From: Xanthomonas euroxanthea
Lineage (GTDB): Bacteria; Pseudomonadota; Gammaproteobacteria; Xanthomonadales; Xanthomonadaceae
Direction of reading: 5' to 3'
NCBI RefSeq assembly: GCF_900476395.1
Contig: NZ_UIHB01000001.1
Coordinates: forward strand, 649,385 to 713,384
Length of the DNA: 64,000 bases
Shown here: positions 46,561 to 55,071 of the stretch, piece after piece
Layout of the letters: each line of letters begins with the position of its first letter
Position numbering within the stretch: position 1 is the first letter of the stretch
Notes under the pieces: model-generated
The model's database searches: none
Told to the model about the DNA's origin: nothing
What the model saw: the letters and a program-made list of their open reading frames with translations, nothing else
Made by a program: the position numbers and the translations under genes

Positions 46561-47289
46561 ATGAAGACCACCCACAAACTGCTGCTGCCGCTCGCCCTGA
46601 CCCTGGCCATCGCCGCCTGCTCCAAGCCGGCCGACAACGCCGCCGCGCCTGCTGCCGAAACCCCGGCCGCCACCGCCCCGGCCGATGCCGCTGCAACGGC
46701 ACCTGCCGCCGCCGAACCGGCCGCCTCGACCGCGCCGGCCGTGGAAGTGGCCTCGGGCACCTACACTCTGGACCCGAGCCACACCGACGTGCTGGCGCAG
46801 TGGAGCCACTTCGGCTTCTCCAACCCGACCGCCCACTTCGGCAATGTCGACGGCACCCTGGTGTACGACGCGGCCGACGTGACCAAGTCCACCGTGCAGG
46901 TCACCCTGCCGCTGTCGGGTCTGAACAGCTTCACCGCCAAGTTCGACGAGCACCTGAAGAGCGGTGACTTCTTCGACGCGGCCAAGTTCCCGACCGCCAC
47001 CTTCAAGAGCACCAAGGTCGAAGCGGCCGGCCCCAACAAGCTGACCGTCACTGGCGATCTGACCATCAAGGATCAGACCAAGCCGGTCGTGCTGGACGTC
47101 ACCCTCAACGGTGCCGGCGAGCACCCGATGAAGAAGGTGCCGGCGGCCGGTTTCGACGCCACCACCACCATCAAGCGCACCGACTTCGGCGTGGGCCAGT
47201 ACGCCCCGAACGTCAGCGACGAAGTGAAGATCCGCATCACCACCGAAGCCCTGCAGGCCAAGGCCGGTGACGCTGCTGCTGCCAAGTAA
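46561..47289 (+). CDS. YceI family periplasmic lipoprotein
   Basis: 242 aa from ATG 46561, with AAGGAG 9 nt upstream. Lipobox LAIAAC with Cys20. A Pro/Ala/Thr tether (about 21-62) is followed by the YceI lipocalin-like domain (about 63-235): TYTLDPSHTDVLAQWSHFGFSNPTAHFGNVDGTL, LNSFTAKFDEHLKSGDFFDAAKFPTATF, DLTIKDQTKPVVLDVTLNG, TIKRTDFGVGQYAP. YceI proteins bind isoprenoid-like molecules in a beta-barrel; here anchored as a lipoprotein. Highly biased codons suggest good expression. An ideal terminator follows. Confidence 0.94.
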   Translation: MKTTHKLLLPLALTLAIAACSKPADNAAAPAAETPAATAPADAAATAPAAAEPAASTAPAVEVASGTYTLDPSHTDVLAQWSHFGFSNPTAHFGNVDGTLVYDAADVTKSTVQVTLPLSGLNSFTAKFDEHLKSGDFFDAAKFPTATFKSTKVEAAGPNKLTVTGDLTIKDQTKPVVLDVTLNGAGEHPMKKVPAAGFDATTTIKRTDFGVGQYAPNVSDEVKIRITTEALQAKAGDAAAAK

Positions 47290-47384
47290 GTCGCAGCGCA
47301 GTGGATGCATCGGTGCGAGCGATCGCACCGATGTGCGGAACGCAAGAGCCCGCGGATTGGCTTGATGCTGTTCACTGAAGAAAG

Positions 47385-47423
47385 CGGCGCCTCTCCACTT
47401 CGGTGGGAGGCGCCGTTTTTTTT
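47385..47423 (+). terminator. Rho-independent terminator of the YceI gene
   Basis: CGGCGCCTCTCCAC - TTCG - GTGGGAGGCGCCG (47385-47415), a UUCG-type tetraloop with a near-perfect 14-bp stem, then T8. Confidence 0.93.
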
Positions 47424-47485
47424 GCGTTGCGATCGCGTCCGCGAGCGGCGAGGACACTGCAGCAGATGGTTTGCGGCTCGTTTGA

Positions 47486-47646
47486 TTGAAAGCCATGCAG
47501 ACCGATCAATTCGACTGGCCCTTGGCCGTCTACCGTCGCGGGGCCTTACGCGGCATGGATGCCGCGTAAGAGCCTACACGGACGTACTTGCGGCGTGCCC
47601 CGCGATGGTGGGCGGCCAAGGGCCCTGCGGAAAACCGACAGATCAA
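47486..47646. repeat. About 160-bp palindromic element, copy 2
   Basis: Same order as 38774-38935: GACCG...GACTGGCC, outer arm TACCGTCGCGGGG, perfect central hairpin 47546-47569, GAGCCTACACGGACGTACTTGC, outer arm CCCCGCGATGGTGGGCG. It lies between the YceI terminator and the convergent siderophore-interacting gene. Confidence 0.85.
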
Positions 47647-47692
47647 CTGCCGTTTGCGTGCAACCCTGTACCCAGCGCCGCCATTCTGTCCG

Positions 47693-48481
47693 TTAGTGCG
47701 GAGCTGATTCAGCCTTCCAGTAGCCCTTCGCGCGCACCGAGTCCTTGTCCACGCCCATGTGCTCTTCCAGAAACTTGCGCATCGCACGCGCGCGCATGGA
47801 TTCGGTACCGATCCAGTAGAACGTGTCGCCGTCGTGCGGCTCGTAATCGCGCAGGCTGTCTTCCAGCAACGTGCTGCTGGCGGCATCGAAGCCGTTGCGT
47901 TCCAGCCAGTACACGTCCACCTCGGCGGCGCTGAGCAGCTCCTGGCGCTCGGCCGCATCGGCAATTTCGATAAAGACCTCTGCATGCATGTCGGCGGGCA
48001 TGGCTTCCAGCCAGCGGCCGATTGCCGGCAAGGCGGTTTCATCGCCGATCAGCACGTAGTGGTCGTAGTCGTCGGCAACCAGGAACGAGCCGCGCGGGCC
48101 GCCGATCGTCAGCGTGTCGCCGGGCTGTGCCTGCGCCGCCCAGCTGGAGGCCACGCCGTCGCCGTGCAGCACGAAGTCGATGCTCAGCTCGCCACTCTGC
48201 GGGTCGAAATAGCGCGGCGTGTAATCGCGGCCGGGCGAGGGCAGGGCGCCTTCGGCATAGCGTGGGCCGTCCGGTGTCATCGTCGGCAGCACGAAGGCGC
48301 CATCGGCATTGGGGAAGAACAGCTTGACGTGGTCGTCCGGTGCCTCGCTCTGAAAGCCGGCAAGCTCGCTGCCGCCGAACACGATGCGGCGCATCTGCGG
48401 CGTCAGCGATTCGCAACGCAGCACCTGCACGGAGCGCAGGCGCGGGTCGCGGCGGAGTTGGGTGTGGGTGTGGATGGCCAT
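47693..48481 (-). CDS. Siderophore-interacting protein / NADPH-dependent ferric-chelate reductase (YqjH-like)
   Basis: 262 aa from ATG 48481 (MAIHTHTQLRRD). FAD-binding domain with RRIVFGGSELAGFQSEAPDDHVKLFFPN and the RDYTPRYFDPQSGELSIDFVLHGDGVASSWAAQAQPGDTLTIGGPRGSF signature (about 95-150), then the NAD(P) domain VLIGDETALPAIGRWLEAMP, ending FLEEHMGVDKDSVRAKGYWKAE. Such enzymes reduce Fe3+ from siderophores. A PadR regulator lies upstream on the same strand (358-bp gap), as in E. coli yqjI-yqjH, though there the genes are divergent. Confidence 0.92.
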   Translation of the reverse strand: MAIHTHTQLRRDPRLRSVQVLRCESLTPQMRRIVFGGSELAGFQSEAPDDHVKLFFPNADGAFVLPTMTPDGPRYAEGALPSPGRDYTPRYFDPQSGELSIDFVLHGDGVASSWAAQAQPGDTLTIGGPRGSFLVADDYDHYVLIGDETALPAIGRWLEAMPADMHAEVFIEIADAAERQELLSAAEVDVYWLERNGFDAASSTLLEDSLRDYEPHDGDTFYWIGTESMRARAMRKFLEEHMGVDKDSVRAKGYWKAESAPH

Positions 48482-48587
48482 GTGGTGCGATTCCTGGAGG
48501 TGGCGCGCAGCTGCGCGGCGGGGGAGTGACTGCATACGGTGATGTGACGATCTAGCCAGCGAGCTGAAAAAGAACAGCGGTTGTTGC

Positions 48588-48652
48588 TCACCCTTCTCCC
48601 TTCGGAAGAAGGTGCCCCGCAGGGGCGGATGCGGGTACGGGCGAAGCCGCGT
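48588..48652. repeat. CCCTTCTCC-type dispersed element
   Basis: CCCTTCTCCCTTCGGAAGAAGG hairpin-like start, followed by GGTGCCCCGCAGGGGCGGATGCGGG...; related copies lie at 24312-24382 (other orientation) and 58527-58578. It separates the ferric reductase from its PadR neighbour. Confidence 0.75.
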
Positions 48653-48839
48653 GCATCTGCCAAACAAGCGAGGTCGATGTCTTGCAGCGACACGCTGATC
48701 AAATCACGGAGCAGCGCAGGTACAGCAATTCATGCATGCCACTGACGCCGCGCAACGCAACCACCGCGATGACGCGTCACTGCCGCAAGGCGCATTCAAA
48801 CCGGCATCGGTTGGCTTCGGACCACAGCGATGGACGCAC

Positions 48840-49388
48840 TCAGCCGTCGTCGCGCTCCATGCCGTCAGCGGCGGCGTTGAGTAGCGCGGCAATGCGTGTG
48901 GTTTCTGCATCCGTCCATTGCCCATGCCGCGCAAACAGGCCGTGCTTGATGCGGTGGATGGCTTCGCGAATCGGCGCCGGTGTCTGTGCCTTGATCAGCT
49001 CGCGCGCGCGGCGATGGGTGCGGGCCAATGCGGCATCGAGTGCATCGCGGTGCTGCGCCGCATGCGTACGGCCGGAGGCGGTGACCTGGTAGCGCTTGCG
49101 GCCCTCGTCCAGCGCGGTCTGCACCCAGCCATCGGCTTCGAGCTGCGCCAGTGCCGGATAGATGGCGCCTGCGCTGGGCGTGTAGAGGCCTTTGAACAGT
49201 GCGGTGATCTGCCGCATCAACTCGTAGCCATGGCGTGGCTGTTGCTCGATCAGCGCCAGCAGCAGCAGGCGCAGGTCGCCATGTTCCAGCGGCCGCGCGC
49301 GCCCGGCGCCACCACGGTGCGTGGCACTGGGCGCCACGGATGGATCGAGCTCGCTCGGCAGGTCGTCGCGGTGGGAGCGCATTGTCAT
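48840..49388 (-). CDS. PadR family transcriptional regulator (YqjI-like)
   Basis: 182 aa from ATG 49388; a second in-frame ATG at 49382 is possible. The winged-helix PadR domain covers about 40-120 (HGDLRLLLLALIEQQPRHGYELMRQITALFKGLYTPSAGAIYPALAQLEADGWVQTALDEGRKRYQVTASG), with a C-terminal dimerisation helix region ending DGMERDDG. The N-terminal 35 residues precede the domain, as in E. coli YqjI, a Ni/Fe-responsive repressor of the yqjH ferric reductase; however, the His-rich tail of YqjI is short here (HRDD, ATHRGG). Palindromic sites overlap its own promoter region, suggesting autorepression and control of the downstream reductase. Confidence 0.88.
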   Translation of the reverse strand: MTMRSHRDDLPSELDPSVAPSATHRGGAGRARPLEHGDLRLLLLALIEQQPRHGYELMRQITALFKGLYTPSAGAIYPALAQLEADGWVQTALDEGRKRYQVTASGRTHAAQHRDALDAALARTHRRARELIKAQTPAPIREAIHRIKHGLFARHGQWTDAETTRIAALLNAAADGMERDDG

Positions 49389-49429
49389 TCGATATATCGA
49401 AGCATGCTGAAAAGATATATCGAAGTATG
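49388..49429 (-). promoter_or_regulatory. Double palindromic operator in front of the PadR gene
   Basis: TTCGATATATCGAA (49388-49401) is a perfect 14-bp palindrome. A direct near-copy, GATATATCGAAGTATG (49414-49429), repeats GATATATCGAAGCATG (49391-49406) with a 23-bp period, about two helical turns. This is the expected arrangement for two PadR dimers. Confidence 0.7.
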
Positions 49430-49520
49430 GCGGCCTGCAAGCACGGCCTGTCGCCCGGCTGACCGACATGGCTATCCCCGCGGCTCATGCTGCAACGCGG
49501 CTAGACACAACTGGCCTCCA

Positions 49521-49537
49521 TAATTACGATGTAATTA
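49521..49537 (+). promoter_or_regulatory. Perfect palindromic operator upstream of mdcA
   Basis: TAATTAC-GAT-GTAATTA: 7-bp perfect arms around 3 nt, ending 37 nt before the mdcA ATG. It is the best candidate target for the GntR-type regulator encoded at the end of the operon. Confidence 0.65.
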
Positions 49538-49574
49538 CTTCGACATTACGGGCCTGGCCCGGTGAGGCAGACGC

Positions 49575-51221
49575 ATGAGTCGACAGTGGGACACCCAGGC
49601 CGAAAGCCGGCGCCAGCGCCTGCAGCGGGCCGCCGCGCTGGCGCCACAGGGGCGCGTGGTGGCTGCCGACGACGTGGTGGCGCTGCTGGAGGCGGTGATC
49701 GAGCCGGGCGACCGCGTCTGCCTGGAAGGCAACAACCAGAAGCAGGCCGACTTCCTGGCGCGCTGCCTGACCGAGGTAGATCCCGCGCGCGTGCATGACC
49801 TGCACATGGTGCAATCGGTGTTGTCGCTGCCGGCGCATCTGGACGTGTTCGAGCGCGGCATCGCCAAGCGGCTGGATTTCTCGTTCTCCGGCCCGCAAGC
49901 CGCGCGCCTGGCCGGGCTGGTCGGCGAGGGCCGCATCGAGATCGGTGCCATCCACACCTACCTGGAATTGTTCGGCCGCTATTTCATCGACCTGCCCCCG
50001 CGCATCGCGCTGGTCACCGCGCAGGCCGCCGACCGCCACGGCAATCTCTACACCGGCCCCAACACCGAGGACACCCCGGTGATCGTGGAGGCCACGGCGT
50101 TCAAGGGCGGCATCGTCATCGCGCAGGTCAACGAGATCGTCGATACCCTGCCGCGCGTGGACATCCCGGCCGACTGGGTGGACTTCGTTACCCAGGCGCC
50201 CAAGCCCAACTACATCGAACCGCTGTTCACCCGCGACCCGGCGCAGATCTCCGAGATCCAGGTGCTGATGGCGATGATGGCGATCAAGGGCATCTACGCC
50301 GAATACGGCGTGGACCGGCTCAATCACGGCATCGGTTTCGACACCGCAGCGATCGAATTGCTGCTGCCTACCTACGCCGAGTCGCTGGGGCTCAAGGGCA
50401 AGATCTGCCGGCACTGGGCGCTCAACCCGCATCCTGCGCTGATTCCTGCGATCGAATCGGGCTTCGTGCACTCGGTGCATTCGTTCGGCTCGGAACTGGG
50501 CATGGAGGCCTACATCGCCGCGCGCCCGGACATCTTCTTTACCGGTGCCGACGGCAGCATGCGCTCCAATCGGGCCTTGTCGCAGACCGCCGGGTTGTAC
50601 GCCTGCGACATGTTCATCGGCTCCACCCTGCAGATCGATCTGCAGGGCAACAGCTCCACCGCCACGCGCGACCGCATCGCCGGCTTCGGCGGCGCGCCCA
50701 ACATGGGGTCGGATGCGCGCGGCCGCCGGCACGCCAGCGACGCCTGGCTCAAGGCCGGGCGCGAGGCGGCGCGCCCCGGCGAGATGCCGCGCGGACGCAA
50801 GCTGGTGGTGCAGATGGTGGAAACCTTCCGCGAACACATGGCGCCGGCCTTCGTCGACAGGCTCGATGCCTGGGAGCTGGCCGAGCGCGCCAACATGCCG
50901 CTGCCGCCGGTGATGATCTACGGCGACGACGTCAGCCATGTGCTCACCGAAGAAGGCATCGCCAACCTGTTGCTGTGCCGCAGCGCCGAAGAACGCGAAC
51001 AGGCCATCCGTGGCGTGTCCGGGTATACCGCCGTCGGCCTGGGCCGCGACAAACGCGCGGTCGAGAACCTGCGCGATCGCGGTGTCATCAGGCGGCCCGA
51101 AGATCTGGGCATCCGGCCGCGCGATGCCACGCGCGACCTGCTCGCCGCGCGCACGGTCAAGGACCTGGTGCGCTGGTCCGGTGGGTTGTACGACCCGCCG
51201 AAACGTTTTCGCAACTGGTAG
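49575..51221 (+). CDS. mdcA: Malonate decarboxylase subunit alpha
   Basis: 548 aa. MdcA is the acetyl-S-ACP:malonate ACP transferase, exchanging acetate for malonate on MdcC. The start MSRQWDTQAESRRQRLQRAAALAPQGRVVAADDVVALLEAVIEPGDRVCLEGNNQKQADFLAR and later HDLHMVQSVLSLPAHLDVFERGIAKRLDFSFSGPQ, RLNHGIGFDTAAIELLLPTYAESLGLKGKICRHWALNPHPALIPAIESGFVHSVHSFGSELGMEAYIAARPDIFFTGADGS are characteristic. Full length (about 550 aa expected). First gene of mdcACDEGBH plus transporter and regulator, the biotin-independent soluble malonate decarboxylase that lets cells grow on malonate. Confidence 0.97.
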   Translation: MSRQWDTQAESRRQRLQRAAALAPQGRVVAADDVVALLEAVIEPGDRVCLEGNNQKQADFLARCLTEVDPARVHDLHMVQSVLSLPAHLDVFERGIAKRLDFSFSGPQAARLAGLVGEGRIEIGAIHTYLELFGRYFIDLPPRIALVTAQAADRHGNLYTGPNTEDTPVIVEATAFKGGIVIAQVNEIVDTLPRVDIPADWVDFVTQAPKPNYIEPLFTRDPAQISEIQVLMAMMAIKGIYAEYGVDRLNHGIGFDTAAIELLLPTYAESLGLKGKICRHWALNPHPALIPAIESGFVHSVHSFGSELGMEAYIAARPDIFFTGADGSMRSNRALSQTAGLYACDMFIGSTLQIDLQGNSSTATRDRIAGFGGAPNMGSDARGRRHASDAWLKAGREAARPGEMPRGRKLVVQMVETFREHMAPAFVDRLDAWELAERANMPLPPVMIYGDDVSHVLTEEGIANLLLCRSAEEREQAIRGVSGYTAVGLGRDKRAVENLRDRGVIRRPEDLGIRPRDATRDLLAARTVKDLVRWSGGLYDPPKRFRNW

Positions 51222-51230
51222 GGGCACGGC

Positions 51231-51548
51231 ATGGAAACCCTGCGGTATCGCTTCGATGGCCAGCACGGCGCGCGCGCCGGGCTGGACCATGCGCTGGTCG
51301 GCGTGGTCGCCTCCGGCAACCTGGAAGTGCTGGTCGAGCGCGTGCCGCTGGACGGCGCGATGGAGATCGAGATCCTCACCGCCGCGCGCGGTTTCGGCGC
51401 GATCTGGCAGGCCGTGCTGGATGATTTTGCCGCGCGCCATCCGCTGCGCGATGTGCGCATCAGCATCAACGATGTCGGCGCCACGCCGGCGGTGGTGAGC
51501 CTGCGCCTGGAGCAGGCGGTGGACGTCCTGCAGGGAGCCGCCGCATGA
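51231..51548 (+). CDS. mdcC: Malonate decarboxylase acyl carrier protein (delta subunit)
   Basis: 105 aa from ATG 51231, 9 bp after mdcA. MdcC carries the 2'-(5''-phosphoribosyl)-3'-dephospho-CoA prosthetic group on a serine; here Ser28 in LVGVVASGNLEVLVERV. The remainder (GFGAIWQAVLDDFAARHPLRDVRISINDVGATPAVVSLRLEQA) fits the family. An ATGAGC overlaps its stop (ATG 51545), where an ancestral mdcD start may have been before the hairpin at 51566 was inserted. Confidence 0.96.
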   Translation: METLRYRFDGQHGARAGLDHALVGVVASGNLEVLVERVPLDGAMEIEILTAARGFGAIWQAVLDDFAARHPLRDVRISINDVGATPAVVSLRLEQAVDVLQGAAA

Positions 51549-51565
51549 GCTACCCCTCTCACCCC

Positions 51566-51633
51566 GTAGGAGCGCACCCGGGCGCGACGGGCTTTCACGG
51601 TCACGCCCCGGTAGCGCCCAGGTGCGCTCCTAC
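51566..51633. repeat. GTAGGAGCGC hairpin element, copy 3, inside the mdc operon
   Basis: Arms 51566-51588 and 51611-51633 are inverted repeats, as in the copies at 8134 and 19259. It occupies most of the 106-bp mdcC-mdcD gap; a new ribosome site GGGAG (about 51644-51648) precedes mdcD. Confidence 0.9.
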
Positions 51634-51654
51634 GCATGTCGTCGGGAGACTTGT

Positions 51655-52575
51655 ATGAGCACCACCATTCCCGTGGCCGAGCGCAGCTATTACGAGGCCG
51701 ACGCGCGCGAGCGCATCGACGGCGTGCTGGATGCCGGCAGCTTTCGCGAATTCGTCGGCCCACGTCGCCGCCTGATCAGCCCGCATTTGGCCCAACTGGA
51801 CACGCCCGGCGCCTTCGATGACGGCATCGTCGTCGGCGAAGGCACGCTGCGTGAGCGCACCGTGCTGATCGCCGCGCAGCAAGGCGCCTTCATGGGCGGC
51901 GGCGTCGGCGAAGTACACGGTGCCAAGCTCACCGGCCTGCTCGAACGCGCCACCGCCACCCAGCCGGACGCAGTGCTGCTGCTGCTCGACACCGGCGGCG
52001 TGCGTCTGCACGAGGCCAATGCCGGCCTGGTCGCGATCTCCGAAATCATGCGTGCCACCTTGGACACACGCGCCGCCGGCGTGCCGGTGCTGGCCTTGAT
52101 CGGCAGCGGCAACGGCGCCTTCGGCGGCATGGGCATCGTGGCGCGCTGCTGCAGCGCGGTGATCATGTCCGAAGAAGGTCGCCTGTCGTTGTCCGGCCCG
52201 GACGTGATCGAAACCGTACGCGGCGTGGAAGAGTTCGACGCCCGCGACCGCGCCCTGGTGTGGCGCGTCACCGGCGGCAAGCACCGCTATCTGCTGGGCG
52301 AGGCACAGACGCTGGTGGCCGACCGCATCGCTGCATTCGCCGATGCCGCCGCGCAGACGCTGGACACCCTGTCCGAGCCGGCGGGCGAGGCCGCATTGCA
52401 GGCATTGGAAGTGGCGCATCAACAATTGTCCAAGCGCATTGACGCCTATGGCGATTGCCGCGATGGGCTGGAGATCTGGCAACGCCAGGGCATCGTCGAT
52501 GCGCAGCGGCTGCCGCTGCTGGACACCGACGCCTTCCTTGCCGCCACCGCCGACCGGAGCACGCCATGGAACTGA
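51655..52575 (+). CDS. mdcD: Malonate decarboxylase subunit beta
   Basis: 306 aa from ATG 51655 (MSTTIPVAERSYYEADARERID). With MdcE it decarboxylates malonyl-S-ACP to acetyl-S-ACP. It is related to acetyl-CoA carboxyltransferase beta: LLLLDTGGVRLHEANAGLVAISEIMRATLDTRAAGVPVLALIGSGNGAFGGMGIVARCCSAVIMSEEGRLSLSGPDVIETVRGVEEFDARDRALVWRVTGGKHR. Length normal. It ends overlapping mdcE by 10 bp. Confidence 0.96.
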   Translation: MSTTIPVAERSYYEADARERIDGVLDAGSFREFVGPRRRLISPHLAQLDTPGAFDDGIVVGEGTLRERTVLIAAQQGAFMGGGVGEVHGAKLTGLLERATATQPDAVLLLLDTGGVRLHEANAGLVAISEIMRATLDTRAAGVPVLALIGSGNGAFGGMGIVARCCSAVIMSEEGRLSLSGPDVIETVRGVEEFDARDRALVWRVTGGKHRYLLGEAQTLVADRIAAFADAAAQTLDTLSEPAGEAALQALEVAHQQLSKRIDAYGDCRDGLEIWQRQGIVDAQRLPLLDTDAFLAATADRSTPWN

Positions 52576-53270
52576 GCCAACTGCTGGACCAGCTGTTTCC
52601 GCTCGGCCACGCCATCGCTTGCAACGACGATGTGCTCACCGGCAGCGCCACCACGGCCGCGGGCGCCGTCACGGTGATCGGCACCGCCAACAAGCTGGAA
52701 GTCGGCGTGGACCATGCGCTGGCATTGGCGGCGACCGTGCTGGCGAGCACGCGCGCACATCCGCAGCGGCCGATCGTGATGCTGGCCGACACCGCCGGGC
52801 AACGGCTTGCACGCCGCGACGAACTGCTCGGCATCAACGGCTACTTCGCGCATCTGGCACGCACGCTGGATCTGGCGCGCAAGCGCGGCGCGCGGCTGGT
52901 CACACTGGTGTATGGCGAATCGGTCAGCGGCGGCTTCCTGTCGTTCGGCCTGATGGCCGACCATATCCACGCGTTGCCGGACGCGCAGATCCGGGTGATG
53001 GATCTGCGCGCGATGGCGCGCGTGACCAAGCAGAGCGTGGACACCTTGCAGGCGCTGAGCAAGAGCTCGCCGGTGTTCGCGCCGGGCGTGGAGAACTACG
53101 TGCGCATGGGCGCGGTGGAGTCGCTCTGGGACGGCGACCTGGCGCAGGCGCTGCTCGACGCCCTGGCTGCGCCCGGCAATGACGATCAACGCCGGGCACT
53201 TGGCGCGCAACGTGGCGGGCGCACCCTGGCGCGCGATGTCGCCGCCGCCGTGGCCGCAGGCGAGGCCTGA
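52566..53270 (+). CDS. mdcE: Malonate decarboxylase subunit gamma
   Basis: 234 aa from ATG 52566, overlapping mdcD by 10 bp. Partner of MdcD, related to carboxyltransferase alpha: [128 protein letters not shown]. Length about normal for MdcE. The mdcG start is 2 bp after its stop. Confidence 0.95.
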   Translation: MELSQLLDQLFPLGHAIACNDDVLTGSATTAAGAVTVIGTANKLEVGVDHALALAATVLASTRAHPQRPIVMLADTAGQRLARRDELLGINGYFAHLARTLDLARKRGARLVTLVYGESVSGGFLSFGLMADHIHALPDAQIRVMDLRAMARVTKQSVDTLQALSKSSPVFAPGVENYVRMGAVESLWDGDLAQALLDALAAPGNDDQRRALGAQRGGRTLARDVAAAVAAGEA

Positions 53271-53272
53271 GC

Positions 53273-53914
53273 ATGCCCGCCCGCCACGCACTGGTGTGGC
53301 TGCATCCGGACGCGCGCTGGCAAGCGCTGACGCCAGGTGCGCAGCCACGGCTGCAGCAGTGGTTCGCCGCGGGGTGGCCGGCGGTGGTGGCGCGTGGCGA
53401 TGGCAGCCAGGCGCCCGGCCGCGTGCCGCTCGGCGTGCCATTGCCGCCAAACGAAGGCAAACAGCGGCTGGCGTTGAGTGCCGGCCTGGACGCTATCGTG
53501 CGCAGCACTGCGCCGCTGGCGCTGGACGCGGTGATCGCAGCCGCACCCGCCACGCTGCAGCCTGCACTGCAGGCCTTGCGAGCGCAGGCCAATGCCAGCG
53601 CCCTGCAGCCGCGCGTCTTTGGCAGCTTCGCATGGCAGGCCCTGACCGGGCTTGCGTATGTGCATGCGCAATCGGACCTGGATCTGTTGTGGTCCATCGC
53701 CACGCCCGAACAGGCGCAGGCAGTGGTGACGCTGCTGCAGCGCTGGGAACACCCCCACGGATTGCGCGCAGACGGCGAGCTGTTGCTGCCCGACGACACC
53801 GCGGTGAACTGGCGCGAGTACGCCGGCAGCGCGCAGCAGGTGTTGGTGAAGTCCACCAATGGCTGCCGCCTGCTGCCGCGCAGCGCGCTGTTTCCGGTGT
53901 GGAGCGCGGCATGA
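53273..53914 (+). CDS. mdcG: Malonate decarboxylase holo-ACP synthase (phosphoribosyl-dephospho-CoA transferase)
   Basis: 213 aa. MdcG attaches the prosthetic group made by MdcB to MdcC. Nucleotidyltransferase-like motif [27 protein letters not shown] (about 115-141) with the DxDLLW aspartates; the N-terminus [16 protein letters not shown] and C-terminus [26 protein letters not shown] match the family. Adjacent mdcE and overlapping mdcB (ATGA) imply translational coupling. Confidence 0.94.
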   Translation: MPARHALVWLHPDARWQALTPGAQPRLQQWFAAGWPAVVARGDGSQAPGRVPLGVPLPPNEGKQRLALSAGLDAIVRSTAPLALDAVIAAAPATLQPALQALRAQANASALQPRVFGSFAWQALTGLAYVHAQSDLDLLWSIATPEQAQAVVTLLQRWEHPHGLRADGELLLPDDTAVNWREYAGSAQQVLVKSTNGCRLLPRSALFPVWSAA

Positions 53915-55071
53915 GTGCATTGGTCGAACGCGTTGCTGATGCCAGGCCCGCGGGGATGCAGTGCACTGCGGCCGAGCGGCAGCCGCGAGCGACAACATCA
54001 AAAGAAACGGGCATCGCGCCGTCCCGGCCTGATGCAGACAGCCCATCGACGCGCTTGGTTGCTGCGGACATCCCCTCGGCACTGGCACAGGCAGTACCGC
54101 CAGAAGCATCCCAGCAGCCAAGACTGCGCCTTGCTCCACCAGGCGATGGTTCGGATCTCGTTTACGCGCCGTCGCGTGCTGCACGCACGCATGGCGATGT
54201 GCAAGACAACGTCGCGCTACAAGCCACATGGCATGCCGAAGCCGGCACCGCCAGCGCGCTGGCGCACCGTCTGGGGCGGCTCGCGGTCGCCGCCCTGCAC
54301 GCGGAACTTGGCTGCGCGCCCAAGCCCGGCCTGGTCACGCCGTTCGACAGCGGCAGCCATGCCGATATGGATGCCACGACATTCCTGCGCAGCCTGTTTG
54401 CCCTGCGCGGCTATTTCGTCGCGATTGCACAGGCGGGCATCGATAACGCGCCGTTCGAGCATGTGCGCCAGCTCGGCATCGCGGCCGAAGCGGCGATGCT
54501 GCGCGCCACCGGTGGCATCAATACCCACCGCGGTGCGATCTTCAGCCTCGGCGTGCTCACTGCACAGGCGGCGCGCTTGCGTGCCGTGCATGGGCATGCC
54601 CCTACCGGTGAAGCAGTCTGCAACGCGGTGCAGGCGTGGCGCGAGGTCTTGCGCGCCGCGCCGCTGGATCCACGCAGCAATGGCCAGCGTGCGCGTGCAC
54701 GGTTTCGGATCGGCGGCGTGCGCGAGCAGGCCGCGGACGGTTATCCCTTGCTGCGCGAGATCGCGTTGCCGTCTCTGCGCAGCGCAATGCACAACGGCGC
54801 CACGCGCGAGGCGGCACTGGCGCAGACCTTGATGCACCTGGTTGCCGAGGTCGATGACCTCAACCTGTTGCATCGCGGCGGGCAGGAAGGGCTGGCTTAC
54901 GCAAAGACGCAGGCGCGTGGATTTCTCGCCGAAGGCGGCATCGCACAACCGCAGTGGCGCGCGCGCTTGAACGCCATTGGCAGGCAGTTCGTCGCGCGGC
55001 GTCTGAGCCCGGGCGGCAGCGCCGACCTGCTGGCTTGTGCCTGGTTCCTGCAGTGTCAGGAGAGCGCATGA
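53911..55071 (+). CDS. mdcB: Triphosphoribosyl-dephospho-CoA synthase with long N-terminal extension
   Basis: 386 aa from ATG 53911, overlapping mdcG by 4 bp. MdcB makes 2'-(5''-triphosphoribosyl)-3'-dephospho-CoA, precursor of the MdcC prosthetic group. The conserved domain runs from about residue 113 to the end: [108 protein letters not shown]. Family members are usually about 280-300 aa, so the first about 105 residues (Ala/Pro/Arg-rich, no motif) are extra, either a real extension or misplaced start; no later in-frame start with a good ribosome site was evident. Confidence 0.93.
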   Translation: MSALVERVADARPAGMQCTAAERQPRATTSKETGIAPSRPDADSPSTRLVAADIPSALAQAVPPEASQQPRLRLAPPGDGSDLVYAPSRAARTHGDVQDNVALQATWHAEAGTASALAHRLGRLAVAALHAELGCAPKPGLVTPFDSGSHADMDATTFLRSLFALRGYFVAIAQAGIDNAPFEHVRQLGIAAEAAMLRATGGINTHRGAIFSLGVLTAQAARLRAVHGHAPTGEAVCNAVQAWREVLRAAPLDPRSNGQRARARFRIGGVREQAADGYPLLREIALPSLRSAMHNGATREAALAQTLMHLVAEVDDLNLLHRGGQEGLAYAKTQARGFLAEGGIAQPQWRARLNAIGRQFVARRLSPGGSADLLACAWFLQCQESA

